DNA of 50,070 nt from Colwellia psychrerythraea (GCA_002163005.1 MAAF01000096.1:1-50070), one strand, 5' to 3'. Positions 9,380 to 19,563 are shown, counted from the first letter of the stretch. Numbers and translations are program-made. The notes: generated by a model from the sequence alone, not told the origin.

Positions 9380-11134
9380 TCATTTTTTTCTTATTTCATG
9401 GTAATAACAATATGATTCATCTTTATAAAGTTTTGCTTCATACATTGCTTGATCAGCATGCTCTAATAATGTTGTAGCGTTATTGGCGTCATCGGGATAA
9501 ATACTAATACCAATGCTCGCTGAAATTGTTACAGAACTATTTTGAATTATTAAAGGTTGTTCTATTTGTTCAATTAATTTTTCTGCAACATGTTTTGCTT
9601 GGTCAATACTCTTGATATCGATAATAACAACAAATTCATCGCCACCTATACGGGCAACCAAATCTACCTTTCTCATTTCGAACTCTATGCGTGCGGCAAT
9701 TTCAATCAACACTTTATCACCTTCAAAATGACCAAATTGATCATTTATAGGTTTAAATTTATCTAGATCAATAAATAATGCAGCCATCAATTTGTTTTGT
9801 CGTTCACAACGAATTATGGCACTGCTTAAATTATTTTGTAATTGCAGTCGATTAGGTAACCCCGTCAAATAGTCGTAATATGCTTTATTAGATAAATCCA
9901 TTTCTTTAATTTTTGAGCTTGTATTATCACGAAGAATAAGAACATAATTATCAGGGATATTATTTTTATCTAGTGTGCTATTAAGGCTCGCTAAAAAAGG
10001 CTGGCCATCTTCAGTGGTAACATCTCCAGCCCACTGACGCTTTGTGGCAATTATTTCTTTAAAAAGAAGGTTGTCATCATAACAAAAGATAAAGTCGGTA
10101 ATTGACAATAGGTGTTTATCTGATTGAGGAGGGGTCATTATATTCAATTTGGCAGCAACATTGGCTGTTTGAATGTAACCGTTTTTATCTAAAATAAAAC
10201 AAGGTTCAGAAGTTGTTTCAAATACCAATGCCGCTAATTTTAGTTTACTTTCTATTTCTCTTTCATCGGTAACATCATTACCAATCCCCACTAATCCCTC
10301 AATGTTTAGATTTTTCTCATCGCTATATAAAGGGATTTTTAGCATATCAAGTAATCGCTTTTCCCCATTATTATAAGTGACCTTTTCGTCGCAACGAACT
10401 TCATTGCCTTGTAGAACTTTTTTGTCATTTTCTTTGATGTAATTAGCCGACTTTTGTGACATCAAATCATCATCGCTAAAACCAATTATATCTCTATTTG
10501 TTTTATCTAAAAATACTTCAAAAGAACGATTACACCGTTGATAAATCCCATTATTATCCTTGATAAATATAAAACCAGGCAGGGCATCAATCATGGTGGT
10601 TAACATTCGTTTTTCTTTGTCTAATGCTTTATGTGCGGTAATTTGATCCGTAATATCTCTAGCAACAACTGCGACCGCTTTCGAGGGTAAACCATGGTAA
10701 AAGGAATGCCGACTATCAATAAACCTGTGTTCACCTAGATGATTTTTCCCCCAAAACTGAAGGCTTACTTCTTCACCTAGAAGTGCTTTATCTAAAAACG
10801 GTTTAATATATTGTTCAAAACGTTCTTGACCGTGTAATTCTGAAACATGTTTTCCAACAATCGATTCATTGTTAATCCCAAAGAACTTTGTATAACCTGC
10901 ACTTACCGCACGGTAATAATAATTTTCATCAACAATAGAAATCAAATCTTCCAAAACTGATAACAAGGAGAGATCTGCTAAGTTGGGAGATGAGTTAGTG
11001 TGTTTCAATGCAGTGTAATTTTCTTGGAGAGAATATTTTTTATTTTTCATGTTTTTATTATATACAAGTTTATGAATAATATTTAATAAAAACTTAATAG
11101 CTATACACTTTATTAGTTCAAAACCTTTTACCAT
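9380..11134 (-). CDS. PAS-PAS-PAS-GGDEF diguanylate cyclase
   Basis: This cytosolic signalling enzyme makes cyclic di-GMP from two GTP. Three PAS-type sensor regions (about 48-165, 175-293 and 297-410) are followed by a GGDEF domain (about 415-580) with an intact RIGGDEF active site and an RKVD inhibitory I-site five residues upstream, so product feedback is expected. No EAL domain and no clear transmembrane segment are present. The frame opens at 11134. An alternative ATG at 11050 removes a 28-residue basic and hydrophobic extension; neither start has a clear ribosome site, so the N-terminus is uncertain. The ligands sensed by the PAS domains are unknown. Confidence 0.93.
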   Translation of the reverse strand: MVKGFELIKCIAIKFLLNIIHKLVYNKNMKNKKYSLQENYTALKHTNSSPNLADLSLLSVLEDLISIVDENYYYRAVSAGYTKFFGINNESIVGKHVSELHGQERFEQYIKPFLDKALLGEEVSLQFWGKNHLGEHRFIDSRHSFYHGLPSKAVAVVARDITDQITAHKALDKEKRMLTTMIDALPGFIFIKDNNGIYQRCNRSFEVFLDKTNRDIIGFSDDDLMSQKSANYIKENDKKVLQGNEVRCDEKVTYNNGEKRLLDMLKIPLYSDEKNLNIEGLVGIGNDVTDEREIESKLKLAALVFETTSEPCFILDKNGYIQTANVAAKLNIMTPPQSDKHLLSITDFIFCYDDNLLFKEIIATKRQWAGDVTTEDGQPFLASLNSTLDKNNIPDNYVLILRDNTSSKIKEMDLSNKAYYDYLTGLPNRLQLQNNLSSAIIRCERQNKLMAALFIDLDKFKPINDQFGHFEGDKVLIEIAARIEFEMRKVDLVARIGGDEFVVIIDIKSIDQAKHVAEKLIEQIEQPLIIQNSSVTISASIGISIYPDDANNATTLLEHADQAMYEAKLYKDESYCYYHEIRKK

Positions 11135-11184
11135 GTTTATTTTTTATCTGTTTAACAATCATCACTTTTTGACTGGATTAGTTT

Positions 11185-11250
11185 GATACCCATGTTATCT
11201 CAAAATGCAGAATTCAGCTGGAATTAGAAACGTCTTTAGGCAAAGCATTA
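11185..11250. repeat. Dispersed element, copy 2 of a shared 66-bp sequence
   Basis: It matches 8259-8325, sharing TTCAGCTGGAATTAGAAACG and a TTTAGGCAA block. It lies in the gap before the LysR remnant. Confidence 0.65.
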
Positions 11251-11351
11251 AATAAGCTTTGTGTTGCTATTAATCCAGGTAAGGCAAAAACTGACAATAG
11301 TGCTTCATCGGCTAATGGCGCTGTTACTTTATTGAGACCTTGGCCCGCAAT

Positions 11352-11519
11352 GAGGTTGGTTTGGCTATTCGCGGTGGTTATGCACCAGATGAGCGCGTGA
11401 CAGCAATAAAATTAATGGAAAATAATTTTATTGCTGTTGCTGCTCCTAGCTTTTTAAAAATGCACTGTGAGCCATATTATGGCGATGAAAGAATATTCAC
11501 AGCCGGAATATCCCGGTAA
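11352..11519 (+). pseudogene. LysR-family regulator fragment
   Basis: One frame of about 55 codons reads VGLAIRGGYAPDERVTAIKL followed by a FIAVAAPSFL stretch, the standard core of a LysR substrate-binding domain (DLAIRxG, then AxPxYL). The first 150 residues with the helix-turn-helix and the true C-terminus are absent, and TAA closes the frame at 11517. It is a dead fragment upstream of cysD. Nothing links it to cysteine regulation except position. Confidence 0.6.
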
Positions 11520-11639
11520 CGATATTTGTTTTGGCTATCTATATTACTTTTAGTTATATTGAATGCGTTTCTTATATGGAAAATATATCTGGTTATGGCA
11601 TTATAAGGATATTAATTTTTCATAAAGTTTGTATTAGCA

Positions 11640-12539
11640 ATGAATTTAACCCATTTAAAAACACTTGAAGCCGAATCTATCCATATTTTTCGTGAGGTAG
11701 CGGCTGAATTTGATAATCCCGTCATGTTGTACTCTGTCGGTAAAGACTCGGCAGTATTACTACATTTAGCACGCAAAGCTTTTGCTCCAGGTAAAATTCC
11801 TTTCCCGTTATTACATGTTGATACAGATTGGAAATTTAAAGAGATGATTGCCTTTCGCGATCAAATGGCTAAAGACTACGATTTTGAGTTGCTAGTACAT
11901 AAAAATCCAGAAGGTATTGAAATGGGCATTGGTCCATTTACTCACGGTAGTGCTACGCATACTGATGTGATGAAAACTCAGGGCTTAAAACAAGCACTAA
12001 ACAAATACGGTTTTGATGCTGCTTTTGGTGGCGCACGTCGTGATGAAGAAAAATCACGTGCCAAAGAGCGTGTTTATTCATTCCGTGATGAAAACCATCG
12101 TTGGGATCCAAAAAGCCAACGTCCAGAATTATGGAACATCTATAACGGTAAAGTAAATAAAGGCGAAAGCATTCGTGTTTTCCCATTATCGAACTGGACT
12201 GAGCTTGATATCTGGCAGTACATCTACTTAGAAAGTATTCCAATTGTACCGCTTTACTTAGCTGAAAAGCGTCCTGTTGTTGAGCGCGATGGTACGTTAA
12301 TCATGGTTGATGATGATCGTATGCCCATTGGTGACGATGAAGAAGTACAGATGAAGAGTGTACGTTTTAGAACCTTAGGCTGTTATCCATTAACGGGCGC
12401 GGTTGAGTCAACGGCTAATACCTTACCTGAAATTATTCAAGAAATGCTATTAACGAAAACCTCTGAACGTCAAGGGCGCGTGATAGATCACGATAGCGCT
12501 GGTTCGATGGAAAAGAAAAAGATGGAAGGCTACTTCTAA
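11640..12539 (+). CDS. cysD: Sulfate adenylyltransferase subunit 2 CysD
   Basis: This is the 299-residue catalytic subunit of ATP sulfurylase. With the GTPase CysN it forms adenosine 5'-phosphosulfate from sulfate and ATP. Seen are the PP-loop [14 protein letters not shown] (about residues 32-45), the [15 protein letters not shown] block (about 130-144) and the C-terminal [16 protein letters not shown] tail typical of the family. Length matches E. coli CysD. It is the first gene of the assimilation block, 56 bases before cysN. A LysR remnant, not an intact regulator, lies upstream. Confidence 0.97.
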   Translation: MNLTHLKTLEAESIHIFREVAAEFDNPVMLYSVGKDSAVLLHLARKAFAPGKIPFPLLHVDTDWKFKEMIAFRDQMAKDYDFELLVHKNPEGIEMGIGPFTHGSATHTDVMKTQGLKQALNKYGFDAAFGGARRDEEKSRAKERVYSFRDENHRWDPKSQRPELWNIYNGKVNKGESIRVFPLSNWTELDIWQYIYLESIPIVPLYLAEKRPVVERDGTLIMVDDDRMPIGDDEEVQMKSVRFRTLGCYPLTGAVESTANTLPEIIQEMLLTKTSERQGRVIDHDSAGSMEKKKMEGYF

Positions 12540-12595
12540 GCCCCAACTTTACTTTATAGCACTTTATTGATGAAAATTTTTGCAAGGAAAACCTT

Positions 12596-13996
12596 ATGAG
12601 TCACCAGTCAGAATTAATTGAAGACGATATTCAAGCTTATTTAAAGCAACATGAAAACAAAGAGTTAGTACGTTTCTTAACGTGCGGTAGTGTAGATGAT
12701 GGCAAAAGTACCTTAATTGGTCGTTTATTGCATGACTCAAAAATGATCTTTGAAGATCAACTTGCTGCCATTGAAAAAGATTCTAAAAAATCAGGTACAA
12801 CCGGTGAAGCAATCGATTTAGCACTGCTTGTTGATGGTTTACAGTCTGAACGTGAGCAAGGCATCACTATTGATGTTGCTTATCGTTACTTCTCAACCGA
12901 TAAGCGTAAGTTTATTATCGCTGACACCCCAGGTCATGAACAATATACCCGTAACATGGCTACTGGTGCTTCAACTTGTGATATTGCTATTATTTTGATT
13001 GATGCGCGTTATGGCGTGCAAACACAAACGCGTCGTCATTCGTTTATTTGTTCGTTATTAGGTATTAAGAATATTGTTGTTGCGGTAAACAAAATGGATT
13101 TGGTTGACTATTCTCAGGAACGCTACCAAAAAATCAAAAAAGAATACCGTGAATTTGCAGAATCGTTAACATTTACTGATGTGCGTTTTGTACCCCTGTC
13201 AGCGCTTAACGGCGATAACGTGGTAGACGAAAGCGTAAACATGCCTTGGTATCCAGGGGCTACGTTAATGAAGCTGCTTAATACTATTGATGTGAAGAAA
13301 CAAGAAGAATTCACCCAACTGCGTTTCCAAGTGCAATATGTTAACCGACCTAACCTCGATTTCCGTGGTTTTGCCGGCACTATTGCTTCAGGTCATGTAC
13401 TCGTTGGCGATACCATTGTTGCCTTGCCATCTGGCAAAGAAAGCGTAGTAAAAGAAATTGTCACTTTTGATGGCAATTTAGAACGTGCTGATAAAGGTAT
13501 GGCGGTAACGCTAACCCTTGAAGATGAAATTGATATCAGTCGCGGCGAAATTATTGTTAAAAAAGGCTGTTTACCTGTATCAGCCAAAGAGTTCAGTGCA
13601 ACCGTAGTATGGATGCATGAAAATGAACTTGAGCCAGGTCGTGAGTACTTTATCAAACACGGCAGTAAAATGACCACAGGTCATGCACAAAACATTGTTA
13701 GCAAGTATGACGTTAACACCATGGAAAGTTTATCCAGCTCACAGCTAGCGGTTAACGATATAGGTATTGTTAACTTTGTTGCTGGCGAAACCTTACATTT
13801 TGACGCTTATGAAGATAATCAGGGCACCGGTGCTTTCATTATCATCGACAGGTTAAGTAATGTCACGGTTGGTGCGGGCATGATAAATCATGCTATCGAT
13901 GAGAAAACGCATGAGTATTCAGCGTTTGAATTAGAGTTGAATGCGCTAGTTCGTAAGCAATTCCCACACTGGGGTGCTCGCGACATTACTAAGTAA
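12596..13996 (+). CDS. cysN: Sulfate adenylyltransferase subunit 1 CysN
   Basis: This 466-residue EF-Tu-like GTPase drives APS synthesis by CysD. G motifs are clear: [15 protein letters not shown] (P-loop, about 31-45), [12 protein letters not shown] (G3) and NKMDLVD (G4), followed by the beta-barrel domains 2 and 3. It ends without the fused CysC kinase domain found in bifunctional CysNC; cysC is a separate gene 2 kb downstream. A good AAGGAAAA ribosome site precedes the ATG. A strong terminator follows, so cysDN can be transcribed as its own unit. Confidence 0.97.
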   Translation: MSHQSELIEDDIQAYLKQHENKELVRFLTCGSVDDGKSTLIGRLLHDSKMIFEDQLAAIEKDSKKSGTTGEAIDLALLVDGLQSEREQGITIDVAYRYFSTDKRKFIIADTPGHEQYTRNMATGASTCDIAIILIDARYGVQTQTRRHSFICSLLGIKNIVVAVNKMDLVDYSQERYQKIKKEYREFAESLTFTDVRFVPLSALNGDNVVDESVNMPWYPGATLMKLLNTIDVKKQEEFTQLRFQVQYVNRPNLDFRGFAGTIASGHVLVGDTIVALPSGKESVVKEIVTFDGNLERADKGMAVTLTLEDEIDISRGEIIVKKGCLPVSAKEFSATVVWMHENELEPGREYFIKHGSKMTTGHAQNIVSKYDVNTMESLSSSQLAVNDIGIVNFVAGETLHFDAYEDNQGTGAFIIIDRLSNVTVGAGMINHAIDEKTHEYSAFELELNALVRKQFPHWGARDITK

Positions 13997-14085
13997 AGTA
14001 CTGAGTAATGAGCTAAGTACTTTCTTAGTATTAGTATCAAGTAAACGCTAGGTTATTTTAGTGTTACTTTTTACCGCACAAAGAT

Positions 14086-14122
14086 CGCCATAAACAGTTA
14101 ACGTTTATGGCGTCTTTTTTTA
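14086..14122 (+). terminator. Rho-independent terminator after cysN
   Basis: CGCCATAAAC (14086-14095) pairs exactly with GTTTATGGCG (14103-14112), followed by TC and eight T. It separates cysDN from the permease gene, although the permease start is only 17 bases beyond, so partial read-through is possible. Confidence 0.9.
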
Positions 14123-14138
14123 AGCACAAGGTCGTTAG

Positions 14139-15866
14139 ATGACAATAGAGCAGTGGTTGATGATAGGTGTGTTTATTGCCACTTTTATCAGCTTAGTTAA
14201 ATACAGCCAAGTACCAGAGCGGGTGTTCTCTGTGACGGTATTGTTGTGTTTGGCACTGTCGTTTGTCAGTGTTGATGATATTTTAACGAATGCTGTTAAC
14301 CCAGGTCTTGTCACCCTTGTTCTGTTAGTATTGTGTTCCTTCGCTTTTGAACGTACCAGTATCTTAAGACGTTTATCAGCCGGCGTTTTTAACGGTTCAA
14401 AAGTAAAATCGACCTTACGATTATTACTCGGTACTGCTTTGGCCTCAGCGCTTATGAGCAACACTGCGGTGGTGGCAACACTTATCAATACGGTGAAAAA
14501 AAACAAGCTTATTAATGCCGGAAAGCTATTGTTACCGCTGTCGTTTGCCGCTATTTTAGGGGGAACGCTGACGTTAGTTGGTACATCAACCAACCTTATT
14601 GTAAACAGCTTACTGATTAAACAGGGTCATCAAGGTTTTGGCTTTTTTGATTTTACCTTAATTGGTCTAGCGGCTTTTGTTTTATGTTTATTTGTTATTT
14701 TAGTGCGTAGCCGCACTTTACCTATCTTAGTTGATGATGATTTAGCGACCAATGATTACCTGCTCGAAGCCGAAGTAGCAAAATCTTCAGCCTTAATCGG
14801 TAAAAGTATTGAAGAAAATGGCCTTAGAAATTTAGACTCTTTATTTTTAGTTGAAATCGTACGTCAAGGTCGATTAATTTCACCTGTGTGCCCAGAAGAA
14901 TGCGTACAAGCACAGGACAAGCTTATTTTCAGTGGTGATATCTCAAAAGTACTGACATTACAGCAGTTTGATGGCTTGAATTTGTATGCAGAACAAGATG
15001 ATTTATTACGTGATAATTTAACAGAAGTACTGGTTAAAGCCGATTCAACCGTTGCAGGGAAAACCTTAAAAAAAGCCGGCTTTCGTGCTCGTTTTGATGC
15101 CGCCGTTGTTGCGGTTCGCCGAGAAGGCAGTGCATTATCAGGAAAATTGGGCGATATCGTCCTACAACCCGGAGATTTTCTGGTGTTAGCAGTAGGTCAA
15201 GATTTTGCTACAAGACCTAATTTATCTAAAAACTTTTACATATTATCAGGTCATCAAGCTGATAATATGCTCAGTGGTTGGCGAGATTACACGACTGTTT
15301 GGGGCTTTATCGCCAGTATTTTAGTATCAGTTTTTACGTCATTACCCTTACTGAGCTGCTTATTTATCTATTTAGCTTTTTTAATTTTCAGTGATTCACT
15401 CTCAGTGAATGAAATAAAACGCCGCTTTCCCTTAGAAATTTGGATGATAGTCTTAGGTGCTTTAACGTTAGCATCGGCCATTGAAAATACAGGTATTGCG
15501 GCCATGTTGGCACAAAATATTGAAGGCTTTCTGCACGGTCAAAGTATCTATATTGCCTTTGTCATTATCTTTGTTTTAACCTTGATAATGACAGAGCTAA
15601 TCACCAATAGTGCTGCAGCAGCATTAGCCTTTCCTATTGCTTATAATATTGCTTTAGGGCTTGGCGTAAACCCAACCCCCTTTGTGATGGCGGTAGCCTT
15701 TGCTGCAAGTGGTAGTTTTATCAGTCCTTATGGTTACCAAACTAATGTCATGGTGTATAACGCAGGTAATTACCAATTAAAAGACTTTGTCAGTTTTGGT
15801 TTACCTATTTCATTGATTTATAGCGCAACGGTAATTTTGGTTATTCCCATTGTTTATCCGTTTTAA
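14139..15866 (+). CDS. SLC13-family permease with RCK-C domains, probable sulfate transporter
   Basis: This 575-residue inner-membrane protein has about ten or more hydrophobic segments in two halves (about 1-195 and 380-575). They flank a cytosolic region with two TrkA-C/RCK-C domains (about 205-290 and 292-370, the second holding AVRREGSALSG and PGDFLVLAVG). The conserved SLC13/DASS pieces are SNTAVVATL and GTSTNLIVNSLL in the first half, and TNSAAAALAFPIA in the second. Family members carry sulfate, dicarboxylates or arsenite-like anions. Sulfate is inferred here from its place between cysDN and cysC. A short AAGG lies before the ATG. Confidence 0.88.
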   Translation: MTIEQWLMIGVFIATFISLVKYSQVPERVFSVTVLLCLALSFVSVDDILTNAVNPGLVTLVLLVLCSFAFERTSILRRLSAGVFNGSKVKSTLRLLLGTALASALMSNTAVVATLINTVKKNKLINAGKLLLPLSFAAILGGTLTLVGTSTNLIVNSLLIKQGHQGFGFFDFTLIGLAAFVLCLFVILVRSRTLPILVDDDLATNDYLLEAEVAKSSALIGKSIEENGLRNLDSLFLVEIVRQGRLISPVCPEECVQAQDKLIFSGDISKVLTLQQFDGLNLYAEQDDLLRDNLTEVLVKADSTVAGKTLKKAGFRARFDAAVVAVRREGSALSGKLGDIVLQPGDFLVLAVGQDFATRPNLSKNFYILSGHQADNMLSGWRDYTTVWGFIASILVSVFTSLPLLSCLFIYLAFLIFSDSLSVNEIKRRFPLEIWMIVLGALTLASAIENTGIAAMLAQNIEGFLHGQSIYIAFVIIFVLTLIMTELITNSAAAALAFPIAYNIALGLGVNPTPFVMAVAFAASGSFISPYGYQTNVMVYNAGNYQLKDFVSFGLPISLIYSATVILVIPIVYPF

Positions 15867-15964
15867 TTTTCCTGTTAACTTGGTCGTTAGATATTCTACT
15901 TAACTTAGCTTAATGTAACCTAATTAATGACCTTGACTACACTCCAATATAGAGCTTACCTAGA

Positions 15965-16609
15965 ATGACAACAACCAATATGAAAACAGCCAACATGAAA
16001 ACAGAAAACACCGTGTGGCATAACCAACAAATCAGCAAGTCACAACGCGCTAATCTAAAGCAGCAAAAACCTGCACTACTTTGGTATACCGGTTTAAGTG
16101 GCTCAGGAAAATCTACTGTCGCCAACGCTGTGGATGCTTTGTTGTTTAAATTGGGTTGTCATAGCTATTTGCTTGATGGTGATAATGTTCGTCACGGACT
16201 TAATGGTGACTTAGGTTTTAGTGATGAAGCACGTATTGAAAATATTCGTCGTATTTCAGAAGTTGCAAAATTATTCCTTGATGCGGGTCTTATTGTATCT
16301 ACTGCGTTTATTTCCCCTTTTGCCAGTGATAGAGCGTTAGCCAAAGCTAAGCTTGAAGAAGGCGAATTTATTGAGGTTTTTATTGATACGCCTATTAGTG
16401 TCTGTGAGCAGCGTGATCCTAAAGGATTATACAAAAAAGCACGTGCGGGTGAGATAAAAGACTTTACCGGTATTGATTCAACCTATGATGTGCCGACAAA
16501 TCCACAAATTCATGTGAAAACGGCAGAGCAAGCTATTGAGCAATGTGCAGAGCAAATTGTTGGCTATTTAATGGCGCAAGGTTTTATTACTGAAGCGGCT
16601 TTAAACTAA
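15965..16609 (+). CDS. cysC: Adenylylsulfate kinase CysC
   Basis: This 214-residue cytosolic kinase phosphorylates APS to PAPS. The P-loop [15 protein letters not shown] is at about residues 43-57, the [16 protein letters not shown] substrate segment at about 72-87, and a FISPFASDR lid at about 118-126. Length is normal apart from a short N-terminal extension with a [11 protein letters not shown] repeat. It is 98 bases downstream of the permease. No reductase gene (cysH, cysIJ) is nearby. Confidence 0.96.
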   Translation: MTTTNMKTANMKTENTVWHNQQISKSQRANLKQQKPALLWYTGLSGSGKSTVANAVDALLFKLGCHSYLLDGDNVRHGLNGDLGFSDEARIENIRRISEVAKLFLDAGLIVSTAFISPFASDRALAKAKLEEGEFIEVFIDTPISVCEQRDPKGLYKKARAGEIKDFTGIDSTYDVPTNPQIHVKTAEQAIEQCAEQIVGYLMAQGFITEAALN

Positions 16610-16618
16610 AATCTAGTT

Positions 16619-16662
16619 AAGTATTAATCACGTATCAGTCAAATATTAGTCAAGTATCAATT
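16619..16662 (+). repeat. Four-copy 11-bp tandem repeat
   Basis: Four imperfect 11-base units lie end to end: AAGTATTAATC, ACGTATCAGTC, AAATATTAGTC, AAGTATCAATT. They sit just after the cysC stop codon and 25 bases before the DHH gene start. The unit is close to one helical turn, so it would place identical faces on one side of the DNA. Confidence 0.75.
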
Positions 16663-16687
16663 TAGATAAGTCAGGGATATTTCTACC

Positions 16688-17686
16688 ATGCATTATGATG
16701 TGTTTAATGGCGATGCCGACGGCATTATAGCCTTACTCCAGTTACGCTTAGCTGCTCCTAAAGAATCAGTGCTTATTACTGGGGTTAAGCGTGATATTAG
16801 CCTGCTTAAACAAGTTGATGTTACTAAAGCGACGGCAGTGACAGTATTAGACATCTCTTTGGAAAAGAATAATCAAGCGTTACAAGCGCTACTTAATAAT
16901 CAAATTGATGTGTTTTATGTTGATCACCATCGAACAGGTGAAATCCCAAAATCTAACAAGTTAACTACATTGCTTAATACTGATGCGAATACTTGTACTA
17001 GTTTGTTAGTCAATGACTTCTTGCAGGACCAATATATCCATTGGGCAATTGCTGCAGCTTTTGGTGATAATATGCAGATAAGCGCAGGTGTTTTAGCGCA
17101 GAAAATTGGCTTATCTGAACGCCAGCAAGAGCAACTAAATGAGTTAGGAACTTATATCAATTATAACGGCTATGGACAGGAGTTAAGTGATTTACATTTT
17201 CATCCCGCAGCGCTATATCAAGCATTAATTGAATATCCTGATCCTTTTATGTTAATTCATCAAGAAGATTCTATCTTTAGTCAGTTGAAAACTGCTTATT
17301 TAGCCGATATGGCTAAAGCACGTGCAGCAGATGTTATGAGTGATAGTGACTTAGTTAAAACCATAATGCTTGAAGATGCGCCTTGGTCTCGTCGAGTCAG
17401 TGGCGTTTTTGGTAATGACTTAGCCAACCAAGCACCAGATAAAGCCCATATTGTTATCACCCTTAATCCAGTTGAAATTGACCCTCAAACGGAATGTGAA
17501 GAACAAAAAGAGCAAAGTTATACCTTAAGCTTACGGGCACCGTTAAATAATAAACAGGGTGCTGGTGATATCTGTGCTCAGTTTCCAACAGGTGGTGGAA
17601 GAGCTGCCGCTGCAGGCGTAAATGCTTTACCCAAAAGCAGGTTAACTGAATTTATTAAACACGTTGAAAGCTATTATCGACGTTAG
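16688..17686 (+). CDS. DHH-family phosphoesterase
   Basis: This is a 332-residue cytosolic metal-dependent phosphoesterase. The first metal motif is FNGDADGIIALLQ (about residues 6-18), the DHH motif is VDHHRTGE (about 78-85), and a DHHA1-like C-terminus ends with the GGGRAAAAG glycine-rich motif near 305-313. Relatives include NrnA, which degrades short RNAs and dephosphorylates pAp. Following cysC, a role in removing 3'-phosphoadenosine 5'-phosphate made during PAPS use is plausible, but it is inferred from position and fold. The GGGR in place of the usual GGGH marks it as a distinct subfamily. An AGGGA ribosome site is present. Confidence 0.85.
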   Translation: MHYDVFNGDADGIIALLQLRLAAPKESVLITGVKRDISLLKQVDVTKATAVTVLDISLEKNNQALQALLNNQIDVFYVDHHRTGEIPKSNKLTTLLNTDANTCTSLLVNDFLQDQYIHWAIAAAFGDNMQISAGVLAQKIGLSERQQEQLNELGTYINYNGYGQELSDLHFHPAALYQALIEYPDPFMLIHQEDSIFSQLKTAYLADMAKARAADVMSDSDLVKTIMLEDAPWSRRVSGVFGNDLANQAPDKAHIVITLNPVEIDPQTECEEQKEQSYTLSLRAPLNNKQGAGDICAQFPTGGGRAAAAGVNALPKSRLTEFIKHVESYYRR

Positions 17687-17837
17687 AAACAAATCGTAAC
17701 GTTAGAACCTAGCATCAACAATAGAAATTAGTATCAAAGTGAAAAACTAAGCGTTAAAATAGTTCGTATCAAGTTGAACTGTTTTAGTACGCTTCAACGA
17801 TCTATTTCAGTCAGTTAACGAAAAGAGTAGGGATGCA

Positions 17838-18860
17838 ATGAGTTTATTAATCACAGGCGGTACCGGCTATATTGGTAGTCATACTGTTGTCGAATTATTA
17901 CAAAGTACCAGTGAGCAAGAAATTGTTATTGTTGATAATTTATCAAACTCTTCAACTAAAGTGCTTGAACGTATTGAAAAAATCACCAATAAAACCGTCA
18001 CCTTTATTAAAGCGGATGTTTGTGATGAAAACGCTCTAGAGCAGGTTTTTAATCAGCATAAGATAGAGGCGGTAATTCACTTTGCCGGATTAAAAGCGGT
18101 TGGTGAGTCTAATGAAATTCCATTAGCGTATTATCAAAATAATGTTTCAGGTACGATTACGTTATTGCGAGTCATGGCAAAACATCAAGTAAAGAATTTA
18201 GTTTTTAGTTCTTCAGCAACGGTTTATGGTAATAATATTTCACCGCTAAACGAAACCATGGCTACTTCAGCAACTAACCCTTATGGTCAAACTAAGTTGA
18301 TGGTTGAACATGTCCTTTTTGACTTAGCCAAAAGTGATGCATCTTGGTCTATTGCTTGTTTACGCTACTTTAATCCCATTGGCGCACACCAATCTGGGTT
18401 GATCGGTGAAAATCCTAACGGTATTCCTAATAATTTATTGCCTTACGTAGCACAGGTGGCAGTAGGGCGTTTAGCGCAGTTACAAGTTTTTGGCGATGAC
18501 TATGATACGCAAGATGGCACCGGTGTACGCGACTATATTCATGTGGTTGACTTAGCACAAGGCCATGTAAAAGCGTTAGAAAGTCTAGCTCATGCTAAAG
18601 GCACGGTTAAAGGTTGTCAGGCAATTAACTTAGGTACGGGTAACGGTACATCGGTACTAGAGATAGTTAATACTTTTAAAGACATTAGTAAACAAGATAT
18701 TCCTTATCAAGTAGTGCCGCGCAGAGCTGGAGATTTAGCTACTGTGTATGCTGATGCATCTTTAGCAAATGAACTACTAGATTGGCAAGCTAAGCTCGAT
18801 CTAACTGCCATGATCCAAGATACTTGGCGTTGGCAGTCTGAAAACCCGAATGGTTTTTAG
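17838..18860 (+). CDS. galE: UDP-glucose 4-epimerase GalE
   Basis: This 340-residue extended short-chain dehydrogenase interconverts UDP-glucose and UDP-galactose for surface polysaccharides. The NAD-binding GGTGYIGSH is at about residues 7-15, HFAGLKAVGES at about 80-90, the catalytic SSSATVYG plus YGQTK (Tyr and Lys, about 149-153), and the substrate motif RYFNPIGAH near 177. Length matches E. coli GalE. AGGGATGCA precedes the ATG. A bidirectional terminator follows and no gal operon genes are adjacent. Confidence 0.96.
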   Translation: MSLLITGGTGYIGSHTVVELLQSTSEQEIVIVDNLSNSSTKVLERIEKITNKTVTFIKADVCDENALEQVFNQHKIEAVIHFAGLKAVGESNEIPLAYYQNNVSGTITLLRVMAKHQVKNLVFSSSATVYGNNISPLNETMATSATNPYGQTKLMVEHVLFDLAKSDASWSIACLRYFNPIGAHQSGLIGENPNGIPNNLLPYVAQVAVGRLAQLQVFGDDYDTQDGTGVRDYIHVVDLAQGHVKALESLAHAKGTVKGCQAINLGTGNGTSVLEIVNTFKDISKQDIPYQVVPRRAGDLATVYADASLANELLDWQAKLDLTAMIQDTWRWQSENPNGF

Positions 18861-18898
18861 TACTAAGAGTATTACCTAATACATATTACCTAATATAT

Positions 18899-18933
18899 AA
18901 AAAGACTAATGGTTTACCCCTTTGGTCTTTTTT
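18899..18933. terminator. Bidirectional terminator between galE and the rhombosortase gene
   Basis: AAAAAGACTAA (18899-18909) pairs, with one G-T wobble, with TTGGTCTTTTT (18922-18932). A and T runs on both sides suit both convergent genes. Confidence 0.85.
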
Positions 18934-18960
18934 ATTGACCTTTTTATTAGTTATTTTTAT

Positions 18961-19563
18961 TCAGAAAAGTTTTCTTTTGGTCATTAATACATAACCACAG
19001 CTAAAGAGTAACCCTCCTACAGCTCCCCATAAATGTGCATCAATGGCTACATTGGCATTAATCAATGTCGATACTTGCTCGCTTGCCCCGTAAAATTGTT
19101 CATGTGCTATTTTTAGCCATACTCCGACAAATAATAAATAGCCTGTTTTATCCTTATGCCGAATGTCCATAATAGCGCCAAAAACAAAAATTCCGTGTAA
19201 AACGCCTGAAAGCCCTACATATTGATGAATTTCAGGGGAGAAATAAAACATGCCAGCACTGCAAATTAGAGCCGATGTAATAAAGAGTAAACTGTAGCTT
19301 TTTAAATTATAAAAATGACCATGTAAAGCCCACAGAAGGGCTAATGCGGCTAAATTTAATAATAGATGAATCCCGTTGGTGTGGAAAAAGTGTCCAGTGA
19401 AAGTACGCCATAACTCACCTTGGCTAATTAATTGGTATTGATAAACGAAAAGTTCACTAACCGCACCATTGAAAAAATAAGCGAGCATAGCGAGCAAAGC
19501 GATGATAGCAACGAGCATGCTGTGTTGTTTTTTTAGCGGAAGGTTTTTAAGTGTTAATGTCAT
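18961..19563 (-). CDS. rrtA: Rhombosortase (rhomboid-family intramembrane protease)
   Basis: This 200-residue polytopic inner-membrane serine protease of the rhombosortase type has about six hydrophobic segments. Seen are HTNGIHLLLNLAAL (about 57-70), the catalytic GLSGVLHG with the nucleophile Ser (about 117-124), and a later transmembrane His in the AHLWGAVGG segment (about 176-184). Rhombosortases cleave proteins with a C-terminal GlyGly-CTERM anchor, often type II secretion substrates that become lipid-linked at the surface. A matching GlyGly-CTERM protein is encoded at 23246-27346. The short length and the GxSGxLHG motif favour rhombosortase over GlpG. Confidence 0.88.
   Translation of the reverse strand: MTLTLKNLPLKKQHSMLVAIIALLAMLAYFFNGAVSELFVYQYQLISQGELWRTFTGHFFHTNGIHLLLNLAALALLWALHGHFYNLKSYSLLFITSALICSAGMFYFSPEIHQYVGLSGVLHGIFVFGAIMDIRHKDKTGYLLFVGVWLKIAHEQFYGASEQVSTLINANVAIDAHLWGAVGGLLFSCGYVLMTKRKLF

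Noticed and set aside
14135..14593. 152-codon minus-strand frame opposite the SLC13 permease
   Set aside because: The permease frame has clear family motifs; the antisense frame is a by-product of its codon use.
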